A stretch of 64,000 nt of DNA from JANELJ01 sp024511395 (GCA_963681975.1 OY820613.1:310001-374000); one strand, 5' to 3'; positions 1 to 9,249 are shown, numbered from the stretch's first letter. Numbers and translations are program-made. Notes: a model not told the origin generated them from the sequence alone.

Positions 1-484
1 AAGGAAGGCTTTGTTATTGGTGCTCAAAGTTGTCCGGGCAATCCTTATGATGGACATACCTTGCTGCCACAACTGGAACAGATAAAACAGTTTACAGCCG
101 TACAACCGGAACACTGCTTTGTTGACCGGGGTTATCGTGGACATGAAGTAAAAGACACTAAAGTTTTTATCTCAGGTCAGAAGCGAGGCGTTACCCGAAG
201 TATTAAAAAGGCATTAAAACGGCGCAGTGCGATTGAGCCTGAAATTGGTCATATGAAAAACGATGGCCGTTTAGACCGCTGCTACCTCAAAGGTGCAGTC
301 GGTGATGCCATTAATGTGGTTATGGTAGCCGCTGGACATAACTTAAGAAAGCTCCTCAATAAGCTCCGGCTTTTGTGGCTCAAAATTATTTCCGGTTTGA
401 TGGGGTCTTTTATCAAACCGGGGCAATCAGCTGCTTTAAACCTGGCTTGATGTCAGGCTTAAAACGGTATTATTCAGGTTGAAC
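1..484 (+). mobile_element. IS5-like element, 3' portion (cut by window edge)
   Basis: This is the right part of the large IS5-like element found repeatedly in the window. The reading frame to 450 encodes the last part of the DDE transposase, including the FVDRGYRGHEVKD region and the IEPEIGHMKNDGRLDR region that normally holds the catalytic Glu. The element ends at 484 with the inverted-repeat end that reads gttcaacctgaata on the opposite strand. The right flank is TATTTA, its usual target. It sits inside an IS4-like transposase gene whose C-terminal part resumes at once. The left end is outside the window. Confidence 0.85.
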
Positions 485-783
485 TATTTAAAGAGTGCAA
501 GTCTCATAATAACTTGCAGGGGTTCCAAACCAGTAATTGCGTATTGATGGAAGCTTTGGTTTGGAGCAGTTTAATCGCGACGATTCTGAAACGATTTATA
601 TGTAGTAGCATAGAACAATTTTGCCAAATGGCGATGTCAACGTTGACGGTCTCCAAAACAACCGTTTACTGGTGGTATTCATTATTGGAATCCATTGTTA
701 AACATAAACGAAAACAATTAACGGATGTGCTTGAAAGAACATATTTTTTTCCTGAAAGAAAATGCCGGCAGAGCTCATCCTAA
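485..783 (+). pseudogene. IS4-like transposase, C-terminal fragment
   Basis: The frame opens directly at the end of the IS5-like element with LFKECKSHNNLQG, followed by LMEALVWSSLIATILKR. This is the typical C-terminal part of IS4-type DDE transposases, after the catalytic Glu of a YxxRWxIE block. The IS4-like copy near 4.8 kb stops in exactly that block (LYRLRWQIE), so this is probably the missing C-terminal part of the same element type, with the IS5-like element inserted between. The link between the two parts is inference. Confidence 0.6.
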
Positions 784-790
784 ACGAGAT

Positions 791-1135
791 AAGTCTACTG
801 GACTTTATCAGTTATAGCAGAATCATCGTTAGGAAACAGTCGCCGGTTTTTAATAGCCTTACGAATAACACTGTTTACTGACTCAATGGCATTGGTGGTA
901 TAAATAACCCGCCGGATATCCTCAGGATAATCAAACAGCGTAATAAGGTTGGGCCAGTGTGCCTTCCATGACCGGCTGATTTGCGGGTATTTATCATCCC
1001 ACTTCTGAGCAAATTGCTCTAACTCCAGTGCTGCTTCCTGCTCAGTTGCAGACTGATAGATTTGCTTTAAATCCGCTGTAACTGCTTTGTAGTCCTTCCA
1101 GGGCACAAACTTCAATGAATTTCTGACCATATGTA
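791..1135 (-). pseudogene. IS256 transposase fragment
   Basis: About 110 codons match the C-terminal third of the full-length IS256 transposase at 26.3-27.5 kb almost exactly, including the TTNAIESVNS block with the catalytic Glu. The 5' part ends where the IS5-like element begins at 1136. The 3' end diverges after the codons for NDDSA. Both ends are therefore broken. No IS256 sequence continues on the far side of the IS5-like element, so the junction arose by recombination or deletion and not by simple insertion. Confidence 0.8.
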
Positions 1136-2633
1136 GTTCAACCTGAATAATACCGTTTTAAGCCTGACATCAAGCCAGGTTTAAAGCAGCTGATTGCCCC
1201 GGTTTGATAAAAGACCCCATCAAACCGGAAATAATTTTGAGCCACAAAAGCCGGAGCTTATTGAGGATCTTTCTTAAGTTATGTCCAGCGGCTACCATAA
1301 CCACATTAATGGCATCACCGACTGTGCCTTTGAGGTAGCAGCGGTCTAAACGGCCATCGTTTTTCATATGACCGATTTCAGGCTCAATCGCACTGCGCCG
1401 TTTTAATGCCTTTTTAATACTTCGGGTAACGCCTCGCTTCTGACCTGAGATAAAAACTTTAGTGTCTTTTACTTCATGTCCACGATAACCCCGGTCAACA
1501 AAGCACTGTTCCGGCTGTACGGCTGTAAACTGTTTTATCTGTTCCAGTTGTGGCAGCAAGGTATGTCCATCATAAGGATTGCCCGGACAACTTTGAGCGC
1601 CAATAACAAAGCCTTCCTTGTTAGTTACCGCGATACTGGCTTTAACACCAAATTCATAAGGCTTATGAGCTTTGCCTTTACTGATACACTCAACTTCAGG
1701 AGCATGTAAACTGTAAAGCTTGTTCTTACTGTGCTGCTCCTGCTCAATCAGTTTCTGAGCCTGTTTTAGAGCTACTTCAAACAATGACTGAATATCGACA
1801 GAATAATTGGGCAGTTGTCGTTCAATATCCCGTTTAACACGACCTAAACGGGATTTCAGTTTATTGTTCATTTTCTTCATACGTTTAAACTGTTTTGCAT
1901 AAGCATAACGACTGGCCATTAGTGCATATTGCGGCCCAACCCGATTATAGTTCTGGCGCAGTTTAATACCGTGCTCTTTGGACAGTTTAACCAGGTTTTC
2001 TCTGGCTTTGTTCAGGAGCTTTGAATCGGTTGGAAAAGCGATGTTCTTTTCCTGTACGGTAGTATCTACCGTGACTTTCTTTAAACTGCCTGGCTTGATA
2101 GTTTTACTCTTTAGTCCGGCTTTAATGGTTTCAGTCAGTAATTTTTCACTGCCTGATTTACCCGGCCGGTTACGCCATTTGGTCATGGTCGCAGGGTGTA
2201 TGGGCATCTTATGCTGAAAGTATTCTTCACCACAAAAATACTGCCAGTACGGATTTTCTGTCCAGCCTTTTACTACCTGTTCATCTGATAAATCATGCAG
2301 GTGTTTCAGGTAATGCAATCCTGCAATCAATCGAGTGCGTATGGCAGGAGCACCTTTAGTGGATACAAACAGAGCACCCCATTCTTTATCAGGACTTTCC
2401 CGGTCTATGTGTTTTGATAACTTAATCAACTCATGGTTTATGTCCAGCATGTTTTCAGGGCGCATCCTGAACAGGTCTTCCTGAGGTATTTTTGGCTGTT
2501 TCTCTGGCTTCATTCTGGTCTGGAAATTTGCAAGGTAATAAGGCTTATTTTACCAAAAACCTGCAAATTTAACACCCATAATCAAGCAATATTTCTTTAT
2601 AAATCAATACTATATATTTTATTCGGGGTGGGC
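1136..2633 (-). mobile_element. IS5-like element, complete copy
   Basis: The element is 1498 bp, the same length as the copies at 13.1 and 34.4 kb. One terminus reads gttcaacctgaata. The other is a degenerate version ending at 2633. It holds a single transposase gene. The flanks are TATGTA on the left and TACATA on the right. They do not form a direct duplication, which fits recombination between copies after insertion. Confidence 0.85.
1170..2513 (-). CDS. IS5-like DDE transposase
   Basis: An intact 447-residue transposase of the large IS5/IS1182-like DDE type. The N-terminal region (about residues 1-110) holds the KEWGALFVSTKGAPAIR and LHDLSDEQVVKGW stretches typical of the family. The first catalytic Asp lies in KKVTVDTTVQEKNIAFPTD (about residues 142-160), the second in CFVDRGYRGHEVKD (about 340), and the Glu in IEPEIGHMKND (about 380). 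The copy at 34.5 kb is nearly identical and also intact. Family placement rests on motif recall. IS1182 versus IS5 was not settled. Confidence 0.85.
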   Translation of the reverse strand: MKPEKQPKIPQEDLFRMRPENMLDINHELIKLSKHIDRESPDKEWGALFVSTKGAPAIRTRLIAGLHYLKHLHDLSDEQVVKGWTENPYWQYFCGEEYFQHKMPIHPATMTKWRNRPGKSGSEKLLTETIKAGLKSKTIKPGSLKKVTVDTTVQEKNIAFPTDSKLLNKARENLVKLSKEHGIKLRQNYNRVGPQYALMASRYAYAKQFKRMKKMNNKLKSRLGRVKRDIERQLPNYSVDIQSLFEVALKQAQKLIEQEQHSKNKLYSLHAPEVECISKGKAHKPYEFGVKASIAVTNKEGFVIGAQSCPGNPYDGHTLLPQLEQIKQFTAVQPEQCFVDRGYRGHEVKDTKVFISGQKRGVTRSIKKALKRRSAIEPEIGHMKNDGRLDRCYLKGTVGDAINVVMVAAGHNLRKILNKLRLLWLKIISGLMGSFIKPGQSAALNLA

Positions 2634-2705
2634 TACATATTGAACATATTTTAATTAAAGTATGATCCGGCCCTGTAACAACCGCTTAGTAAATAAAACC
2701 CATGT

Positions 2706-2748
2706 TTGTTTTTAACATACCTTAACTATATAATGATTTAATCATTAT
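2706..2748 (+). promoter_or_regulatory. Promoter overlapped by a 19-bp palindromic operator
   Basis: A consensus -10 (TATAAT, 2728-2733) lies 16 bp from a weak -35 (TTGTTT, 2706-2711). A perfect palindrome at 2730-2748, with arms ATAATGATT and AATCATTAT around a central T, overlaps the -10. It resembles a Fur-family box (Fur or Zur), with two more central bases than the classical Fur box. Next come a His-rich small protein, a porin and znuAB, so Zur is the more likely repressor. The repressor identity is inference. Confidence 0.6.
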
Positions 2749-2771
2749 TTGAGCAGAATAGAACTTAATAA

Positions 2772-3077
2772 ATGAGTTTTCAAATTGGCACAATAAAATT
2801 ATTTAATCGGTTATGGTTTTATAACCTGATTATTGTACTATTGCTCAGCGCCCAGTTTATAACTCTGGAACATTCCACAGAACATCTTTTTCATGTTCAT
2901 ACAGATTACTGTTTAAACTTTCAAACGGCTGATGCATCACCCTCATTAATTGCATCAAAAATACAGTTTAATCTTCCGGAACAACAGTTTGAAGAAATTT
3001 CCTTTAATAATATAGTTCATATTGTCACTCCGTTCACACAACATATCTCAATTCGCGCACCCCCTGTCTCTGTTTAG
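2772..3077 (+). CDS. Small membrane-anchored His-rich protein of the metal-uptake locus
   Basis: A 101-residue protein with one hydrophobic segment (about residues 18-32), followed by LEHSTEHLFHVHTDYC, which has four His and one Cys that could bind a metal. It resembles the small DUF2946-like proteins seen in zinc-responsive operons. It is the first gene after the palindromic promoter and precedes the porin by 240 bp. I infer an envelope metal-binding role. The exact family was not identified. A weak ribosome site leaves the start slightly uncertain. Confidence 0.6.
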   Translation: MSFQIGTIKLFNRLWFYNLIIVLLLSAQFITLEHSTEHLFHVHTDYCLNFQTADASPSLIASKIQFNLPEQQFEEISFNNIVHIVTPFTQHISIRAPPVSV

Positions 3078-3089
3078 CTGTTTTCAAAT

Positions 3090-3124
3090 AAGATCTTTTA
3101 CAGATAAAACCTGTAGGGTCTTTC
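3090..3124 (+). terminator. Terminator-like hairpin after the His-rich gene
   Basis: TACAG and CTGTA form a stem, extended by G-T pairs and an AGA/TCT pairing across a small bulge, and a T-rich tract follows. A second small hairpin (ATACCCA...TGGGTAT, 3155-3178) and a 7-bp inverted repeat (CAAACTT...AAGTTTG, 3256-3276) lie between here and the porin. They could be leader structures or operator sites for the porin gene. Confidence 0.35.
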
Positions 3125-3318
3125 ATTTTCAATTTATATACAACCATACAAATAATACCCAGTGGTAGTTATGGGTATTTCCTGTAACTGTTGATAATTC
3201 TGTTTTCACAAAGTAAGTGATCAGGATTAGATATTGGTCAGGTATTTTTTGGACTCAAACTTAAACTGTAAGTTTGGTGTGTACTCTTAAATCTAAACAA
3301 AAGACAAGTGAATAGTTT

Positions 3319-4698
3319 ATGAAAAAAACATTATTTTTATTTATTTCAGCCAGTTTTGTTTGTGCTTTTACTACTCCAGTAATGGCTGATGAACAGATAG
3401 AACTGCTCAAACAGCAGATTGAACAATTAAAACAGGATTATGAAAAACGCATACAGGCGCTCGAAAAAGGCTTGCTTGCGGCTCAACAGGCAGCAAAAAA
3501 GAATGAACAAACTCTGGCCAATGTTCAGGAGCAGGCTGAAGAAGCTGAAATGGCCAGTGATGATAGCCAGCAAATGATGGCTAAAAACAGTTTTAATCCT
3601 GAAATCAGTTTAATTCTGGATGGTCGGTATGCCAGTTATCAGAATAATCCGGATAATTATCAACTACCCGGTTTTTTACCTGGTGATGAAGCCGGACTGG
3701 TTCCTGAAGGGTTTAGTATAGGTGAAAGTGAATTAACTATCAGCGCTAATATCGATCAGTTATTTTACGGCAAAGCCACCATTGCCTTTGCTGAAGATGA
3801 TGAGGGGACCAGTGCAGAAGTTGAAGAAGCTTATGCACAGACATCTGCGTTATTTGACGGTTTGACCATTAAAATGGGGCGGTTTTTCTCATCTTTGGGG
3901 TATCTGAATGAGCAACATGCCCATACCTGGGATTTTGCTGATGCACCACTGGTTTATCGTGCTCTTTTTGGTGATCAGTATAGAGATGATGGTGTACAGA
4001 TCAGTTATATTGCTCCGACAGACCTGTTTGTTCAGGTGGGTACAGAACTCTTTTCCGGGAGCTCATTTCCAGCCTCAGGAAGTCATAATGGGGTTGGCAG
4101 TTGGACTGTCTTTGCCAGAATTGGGGGAGACATTAACAGTGAAAACAGCTGGCAAATTGGGCTTAGCCACTGGAAGGCTTCAAATATAGAAGACCGTGAA
4201 AGTGAAAATTTAAATGACTCAACCACCATTTTTAATGGAGATAGTGAAATTAATGCCATTAATCTGGTGTATAAATGGACCCCTAATACCCGTACTGATA
4301 ACTTAAAATTACAGTTTGAGTATTTTGACAGGGATGAAGATGGAGATATTGCTTTAGATGACTTTTTGTCAGGTGATACCAGTTCTTATCACGGTGATCA
4401 GAAAGGCTGGTATGCCCAGGCTATCTATCAGATGAATAAACAGTGGCGTACCGGTTTACGTTATGATCACCTTTCCAGTCATACAAAAGGTTCAAATTAT
4501 CTGGTACTGGAGAATGCTGGTCTGGAGAGTCATGGTTATAAGCCCGAACGCTATAGTGCCATGCTGGAATGGCTGCCCTCTGAATTCAGCAGTATCAGGC
4601 TGCAATATAACAATGATCAATCTTATAAGGATTCTGATAATCAACTATTTTTACAATACACATTCAGTATGGGTTCTCATGGTGCTCATAGCTACTAA
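3319..4698 (+). CDS. Outer-membrane porin with N-terminal coiled coil
   Basis: A 459-residue protein with a Sec signal peptide ending at about VMADE (residue 23). A coiled coil follows (about residues 24-80, ELLKQQIEQLKQDYEKR type), then a beta-barrel rich in alternating aromatic and acidic strands. The barrel ends in a strand before HGAHSY. The layout matches DcaP-like or zinc-regulated porins. The znuAB genes lie just downstream beyond an IS cluster, so a role in metal entry across the outer membrane is inferred. The gene is intact. Confidence 0.75.
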   Translation: MKKTLFLFISASFVCAFTTPVMADEQIELLKQQIEQLKQDYEKRIQALEKGLLAAQQAAKKNEQTLANVQEQAEEAEMASDDSQQMMAKNSFNPEISLILDGRYASYQNNPDNYQLPGFLPGDEAGLVPEGFSIGESELTISANIDQLFYGKATIAFAEDDEGTSAEVEEAYAQTSALFDGLTIKMGRFFSSLGYLNEQHAHTWDFADAPLVYRALFGDQYRDDGVQISYIAPTDLFVQVGTELFSGSSFPASGSHNGVGSWTVFARIGGDINSENSWQIGLSHWKASNIEDRESENLNDSTTIFNGDSEINAINLVYKWTPNTRTDNLKLQFEYFDRDEDGDIALDDFLSGDTSSYHGDQKGWYAQAIYQMNKQWRTGLRYDHLSSHTKGSNYLVLENAGLESHGYKPERYSAMLEWLPSEFSSIRLQYNNDQSYKDSDNQLFLQYTFSMGSHGAHSY

Positions 4699-4732
4699 AT
4701 AACTGTTCCGAAATGGTGTCCATATAAATGGA

Positions 4733-4795
4733 ACTTAAGCTTTGTTTATCGATCAAAGAAATTAACCAAAACAACCTGATCAAACAAAGCTTAAG
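4733..4795. repeat. 15-bp inverted repeat downstream of the porin
   Basis: ACTTAAGCTTTGTTT (4733-4747) is repeated in perfect inverted form at 4781-4795, with a 33-nt loop containing a second GATC pairing. It lies 34 bp after the porin stop and just before the IS4-like element. It could be the porin terminator or the end of a lost mobile element. No T tract follows. Confidence 0.5.
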
Positions 4796-4802
4796 TATGA
4801 AT

Positions 4803-5809
4803 CATAGGTATGATCTTTAGGAATTGAAATGAAGCCAATTTGATGATCAAATAGTTGTTATTCAGGCAATTATTCATCAACAAAAAGGCTTTAAATGAAA
4901 AGTAGCACATTATCAAAAAAACTAAAAGTCGTATTGAGTGAAAAGAAACTTAATAAACCGGGCAAAAACATAGGTTTTTCCCAACGATTAAGACAGATAC
5001 CCCCTTTTCAGCTAATAGTGAGTATGATTACGGCTATGGGTGATAAAGAGACAAGGCATTTTTCGGAAATTCATCGTTACTTTAACCAGTTGACGAATAA
5101 AAATGTCCGTTATAAGCCCTTTCATAATCAACTAGCCAAGCCTGAATTTGCGCAATTGATGAGAGATGTTGCAGATAAAGTTTTTAATCACCGGGTAAAT
5201 ACAAAACTGAAATGTAATCATCCGGTTCTGGCCAGTTTTGATAAATTACTTATCCGGGATGGCAGTTCATTTGCTATTCACAAGGCACTGAAAAAGGATT
5301 ATCCCGGGCGATTCACAGCAATTAGTCCGGCAGCCGTGGAATTGCATGTCACCTACGACTTAAAAACCGGAGGCATAGAAAAAAGCACACTGACACCGGA
5401 TAGTTTTTCAGAACGAGCAGAATTACCAGAAGCTCATGAACTGGAAAATCAGTTATTATCAGGTGACCGTGGCTACTATTCAGGCCAACTGATTAATGAA
5501 ACAGATGACCATGGTGGGTATTATATTTTACGGGCGATGAGACTTTCCAGGATAGCGGTTCACCGGGCCACCAGAGAAGATGGGAAAGTGGTTAGCAAGA
5601 GAACGAAATCCTTGTCTGATTTGTTAAAATCTCTGCCAAAACGACAATTAATTGATATGGTTGTGGAAATTGATGCCAGAGAAACAAGGCTTATTGCAAT
5701 CTGGAGTCCCAAAGAAAAAAGGCATACATTTTTGGTTACAAATCTGAAAGCAGAACAGTTTTCAGCAACACAAATCAGCCAGTTATACCGCTTACGCTGG
5801 CAGATTGAG
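4803..5809 (+). mobile_element. IS4-like element, 5' part, cut by IS3
   Basis: The left boundary is placed near 4803, because the sequence from there onward also occurs at 25.56 kb in front of a second copy of the same gene. The transposase frame begins at 4895 (MKSSTLSKKLKVVLSEKK) and runs about 305 codons. It holds LIRDGSSF (first Asp), LLSGDRGYYS (second Asp) and LYRLRWQIE (Glu), the classic IS4 DDE layout. The frame then enters the IS3 element at 5810. The region beyond the Glu is lost here. What follows IS3 is IS5-like sequence, so this is a recombinant mosaic. Confidence 0.8.
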
Positions 5810-5876
5810 TGTTCTGGTCTAATGGAACCGGACACTTTAATAAGAGATAATAATAATCAATTATTGAGGTGTCAGA

Positions 5877-6167
5877 ATGGTACAGAAACGAACATACAAA
5901 CAATATTCTAAAGAATATAAAGAAGAAGCGGTAGCACTGGTTCTCGAACAAGGTTATTCAGTGCCAGAGGCGGCTAAATCACTGGGTATAGCCAGCAATA
6001 TACTGTATCGCTGGAAGAGTAAAATAGAATCTCAACCTGAAGGCAAGTCATTGTCAGTTGATGAACGTGAAGAGCTGAAGCGCTTACGTAAAGAAGTTAA
6101 AAATTTACGTATGGAGAAAGAGATTTTAAAAAAGGCCAGTGCCTTCTTCGCGAAAGAAATGAAGTAA
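5877..6167 (+). CDS. IS3 transposase OrfA
   Basis: A 96-residue protein with an N-terminal helix-turn-helix (YSVPEAAKSLGIASNILYRWK, about residues 31-51). A leucine-zipper-like coiled coil follows (about 62-86, EELKRLRKEVKNLRMEKEIL). It is the DNA-binding partner of OrfB. OrfB lies in another frame, starting upstream of its first ATG, so the functional transposase is probably an OrfAB fusion made by -1 frameshifting near the A-rich orfA end. This is family knowledge, not shown here. Confidence 0.88.
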   Translation: MVQKRTYKQYSKEYKEEAVALVLEQGYSVPEAAKSLGIASNILYRWKSKIESQPEGKSLSVDEREELKRLRKEVKNLRMEKEILKKASAFFAKEMK

Positions 6168-6205
6168 AATTTGATTTCATAAGAGATGAATCGTCACACC
6201 ACCCG

Positions 6206-7036
6206 GTGACTGTTTTATGCCGGGAAATGCGGGTCAGTACATCAGCTTACTATGCCTGGAAGAAACGACCAGGTCAGTTGATTACAGCAGAAACACTGCA
6301 CCTGCATCGTCGTATGAAAGCGCTCTTTAAGCAAAGCCGTAATAGCTTAGGCAGCCGTGAAATGATGAAGAAATTACGTGAAGAAGGCATTGAAACTGGT
6401 CGTTATAAAGTACGTAAGTTAATGAAAATATTGAAATTAAAAGTTACTCAAGGCATTGCATACAAAGTAACCACTAAAAGAAACCATAATGATGATGTAG
6501 CGGATAATTTACTCAATCAGAATTTTAATCCTGTTGCTCCTAATCAGGTTTGGGCCGGAGACATTACGTATTTAAAAACCGGTGAAGGTTGGATGTATTT
6601 AGCTATTGTAATGGATTTATACTCACGTCGTATTGCTGGATGGTCTATCAGTAAACGCATGACGACAGACTTAATATGTAAAGCAATGGTAATGGCCTAT
6701 AACATAAGACAGCCGCCTTTTGGGCTTGTTTTTCATAGTGATCGAGGTTCACAGTACACCAGTAAGCGATATAGAAAGTTACTGAGTCATTATGGAATAC
6801 GGGCCAGCATGGGGGATGTAGGCGCTTGTTGGGATAATGCTGTGGTTGAACGTTTTTTTGGTAGTCTTAAGCATGATTGGATATTCAAAATTGCTCAGCC
6901 AACTCGTGAGCATATGAAGAAAGATGTTGCAGTTTACATGAGGTATTACAACCTGGAAAGACTGCATTCAGCAAATGGTGATCAGTCACCAATTAACTAT
7001 GAAAATTCTCTAAAAAAAGTGTCCGGTTGGACTTGA
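6206..7036 (+). CDS. IS3 transposase OrfB (rve integrase)
   Basis: A 276-residue catalytic subunit. It begins with an HTH_21-like region (SAYYAWKKRPGQ) and an integrase core follows, with the DDE residues in WAGDITYLKT, HSDRGSQYTS and WDNAVVERFFGSLK. The open frame extends upstream of the ATG towards the orfA stop (KFDFIRDESSHHP), as expected if it is made as an OrfAB fusion. It is intact and nearly identical to the copy at 27.5-28.4 kb. Confidence 0.88.
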   Translation: MTVLCREMRVSTSAYYAWKKRPGQLITAETLHLHRRMKALFKQSRNSLGSREMMKKLREEGIETGRYKVRKLMKILKLKVTQGIAYKVTTKRNHNDDVADNLLNQNFNPVAPNQVWAGDITYLKTGEGWMYLAIVMDLYSRRIAGWSISKRMTTDLICKAMVMAYNIRQPPFGLVFHSDRGSQYTSKRYRKLLSHYGIRASMGDVGACWDNAVVERFFGSLKHDWIFKIAQPTREHMKKDVAVYMRYYNLERLHSANGDQSPINYENSLKKVSGWT

Positions 7037-7044
7037 CCAGTACA

Positions 7045-7520
7045 CTTTGTTATTGGTGCTCAAAGCTGTCCGGGCAATCCTTATGATGGACACACTCTAC
7101 TGCCACAACTGGAACAGATAAAACAGTTTACAGCCTTACAACCGGAACAATGCTTTGTTGACCGGGGTTATCGTGGACATGAGGTAAAAGATACGAAAGT
7201 TTTTATCTCAGGTCAGAAGCGAGGCGTTACCCGAAGTATTAAAAAGGCATTAAAACGGCGCAGTGCGATTGAGCCTGAAATTGGTCATATGAAAAATGAT
7301 GGTCGTTTAGACCGCTGCTACCTCAAAGGTGCAGTCGGTGATGCCATTAATATGGTTATGGTGGCCGCTGGTCATAACTTAAGAAAGATCCTCAATAAGC
7401 TCCGGCTTTTGTGGCTCAAAATTATTTCCGGTTTGATGGGATATTTTATCAAACCAGAACAATCAGCCGCTTTAAACCTGGCTTGATGTCAGGCTTAAAA
7501 CGGTATTATTCAGGTTGAAC
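7045..7520 (+). mobile_element. IS5-like element, 3' remnant
   Basis: The sequence begins abruptly inside the transposase gene (FVIGAQSCPGNPYDG region) at the IS3 right end. It continues to the usual terminus at 7520, with TATTTA as right flank. The transposase C-terminus is readable from about 7100 to 7486 but has no N-terminal half. The next bases (7527-7545) closely resemble the 3' end of the porin gene. That suggests the whole 4.7-7.5 kb mosaic sits in what was once the porin-znuA junction. Confidence 0.8.
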
Positions 7521-7560
7521 TATTTAGATGCTCATAGCGACTAATAGAGGTCATTACAAA

Positions 7561-8466
7561 ATGAACACAAAAAAAATTTTATTTATAGTTATTTTTTCAA
7601 TATTGATTGCTATTCATACTGCTTATGCAGCCGCCAAAATTAATGTTTTTGCCTGTGAACCGGAATGGGCGGCACTGAGTAAGGAATTGGGCGGTTCTTT
7701 AGTTTCCACATTCAGTGCTACCAATGTTGGACAGGATCCCCATTATATTCAGGCCCGTCCAAGTTTGATTGCTAAAATACGAAAGGCTGATTTATTAGTT
7801 TGCAGCGGTGCAGGACTGGAAACCGGCTGGTTACCCGTGCTATTACGTAAATCAGCTAATTCAAAAGTTCAGCCGGGACAGAAAGGTTATTTTATGGCTA
7901 CTGATACTGTCAAACTGCTGGATAAACCCACAGTACTGGATCGTTCAATGGGGGACATTCATGCTGCCGGAAACCCACATATTCAATTAGATCCACGTCG
8001 TATAAAGATTGTAGTGAAAAAGTTATCTCAAAGATTACAGCAAATCGATCCTCAATATAGTAAAGAATATGCGGAAAAACTGGCTAACTTTAAAACCCGC
8101 TGGGATCAGGCCATGAAACGATGGAAGGAAGAAACCAGGGAGCTTCAGGGTAAAGCTATTATTGTCCATCATAATAGCTGGGTGTATTTACAACAGTGGT
8201 TAAAGTTAAATAAAGTGGCTGAATTAGAACCCAAACCAGGTGTCCCTCCAAGCAGTAGTCATTTATCAGCTTTATTAAAACAGGTGAAGAAAACCCCTGT
8301 CGATCTTATTATTTACAGCAGTTATCAGGATCCCAAAGCCGCTTTATGGTTATCGGAAAAAACCGGTATTAAGGCAGTTGCTATACCTTCTACCGTTAAT
8401 GAGAATGAAAGCCTGTTTCAGTGGATGGATCATGTAATTCAATTAATAAAGGATAATTCTAAATGA
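7561..8466 (+). CDS. znuA: Periplasmic metal-binding protein of an ABC importer (ZnuA-like)
   Basis: About 301 residues, cluster A-I metal-binding family (PF01297). A signal peptide ends near TAYAAA. Candidate metal ligands are His in GQDPHYIQARPS, His in NPHIQLDPRR and His in IIVHHNSWVYL, with an acidic residue near the C-terminus. The ATG at 7561 is chosen because a signal peptide follows and GAGG lies upstream. The earlier ATG at 7528 belongs to the porin-tail-like sequence. The gene overlaps znuB by 4 bp. Zinc over manganese is inferred from the operator and the porin. Confidence 0.8.
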   Translation: MNTKKILFIVIFSILIAIHTAYAAAKINVFACEPEWAALSKELGGSLVSTFSATNVGQDPHYIQARPSLIAKIRKADLLVCSGAGLETGWLPVLLRKSANSKVQPGQKGYFMATDTVKLLDKPTVLDRSMGDIHAAGNPHIQLDPRRIKIVVKKLSQRLQQIDPQYSKEYAEKLANFKTRWDQAMKRWKEETRELQGKAIIVHHNSWVYLQQWLKLNKVAELEPKPGVPPSSSHLSALLKQVKKTPVDLIIYSSYQDPKAALWLSEKTGIKAVAIPSTVNENESLFQWMDHVIQLIKDNSK

Positions 8467-9242
8467 ATTATGATGGACTGGATATAAGTATTTTATTACC
8501 AGCCTTTTGTGCCGGATTGATTGTTTTAATGACGCATGTGCCTTTTGGCCAGGAGGTTTTAAAACGAGGAATAATCTTTATTGATCTGGCTATTGCACAG
8601 ATTGCCGGATTAGGTGTTATAGCCGCGCATTATTTTGATCTGGAACGGTTCGGAGCCGTGTTCATCCAGGTTTCCGCAATAACCAGTGCTTTACTGGGAG
8701 CCTGGTTGTTAGGGCAGATAGAAAAAAAATGGGGGAACTATCAGGAGGCTGTTATAGGTATTACTTTTGTCCTTGCAGCTACTGCCAGCATACTTTTGCT
8801 TGCGGGTAATCCTCATGGAGGAGAACATTTAAAAGATCTTCTGGTGGGACAAATATTGTGGGTAACATGGACACAGTTAATACCTGTTTTAATGCTGTCA
8901 TTAGTTATCTCCCTGATCTGGTTTCTCTATAGAAAACGTATTGGCCGTTACGGTTTTTATATTTTATTTGCCATAGCAATAACCAGCTCCGTTCAACTGG
9001 TTGGTGTTTATCTGGTGTTTGCAAGTTTGATTATACCGGCCTTAGGAAGTGTTTATTTTTCGGGGGCCAGGAAATTATTAGCTGGGTATAGTATTGGTAT
9101 TTTAGGCTATTTAAGTGGTCTGGTTTTATCAGCTATACTCGATTTACCCAGCGGAGCTGTTATTGTCTGGAATATTGCAATTATTGCCCTGTTGCTAAAT
9201 GGTTTGAATAATCTGATTAGTTATATCTTCGTAAAAAGGTAA
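8463..9242 (+). CDS. znuB: Metal ABC transporter permease (ZnuB-like)
   Basis: A 259-residue membrane protein of the ABC-3 family (PF00950) with about eight hydrophobic segments. It carries the family's IFIDLAIAQIAGLG block, usually the site facing the ATPase (about residues 37-50), and GVYLVFASLIIPAL (about 180-194). It overlaps znuA by ATGA and is probably translationally coupled. No znuC ATPase gene is present nearby, so the ATPase must be encoded elsewhere or was lost. Confidence 0.85.
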   Translation: MNYDGLDISILLPAFCAGLIVLMTHVPFGQEVLKRGIIFIDLAIAQIAGLGVIAAHYFDLERFGAVFIQVSAITSALLGAWLLGQIEKKWGNYQEAVIGITFVLAATASILLLAGNPHGGEHLKDLLVGQILWVTWTQLIPVLMLSLVISLIWFLYRKRIGRYGFYILFAIAITSSVQLVGVYLVFASLIIPALGSVYFSGARKLLAGYSIGILGYLSGLVLSAILDLPSGAVIVWNIAIIALLLNGLNNLISYIFVKR

Positions 9243-9249
9243 ATTTGGC

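Larger units (their letters stand above)
5810..7044 (+). mobile_element. IS3-family element, complete
   Basis: The element is 1235 bp and bounded by TGT...ACA. Its imperfect terminal inverted repeats (about 29 bp, 24 matching) share the block aaccggacacttt. It carries orfA and orfB in overlapping frames, as is usual for IS3. The left flank is IS4-like and the right flank is internal IS5-like sequence, so no target duplication remains. The second copy at 26.0-28.8 kb allows recombination between the two. Confidence 0.88.

Noticed and set aside
1476..2217. Repeated 77- and 79-codon frames opposite the IS5-like transposase
   Set aside because: They recur only because the element recurs. They are antisense shadows of the transposase.
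2433..2654. 73-codon frame crossing the IS5-like end
   Set aside because: It runs antisense to the transposase start and out of the element, with no coding features.
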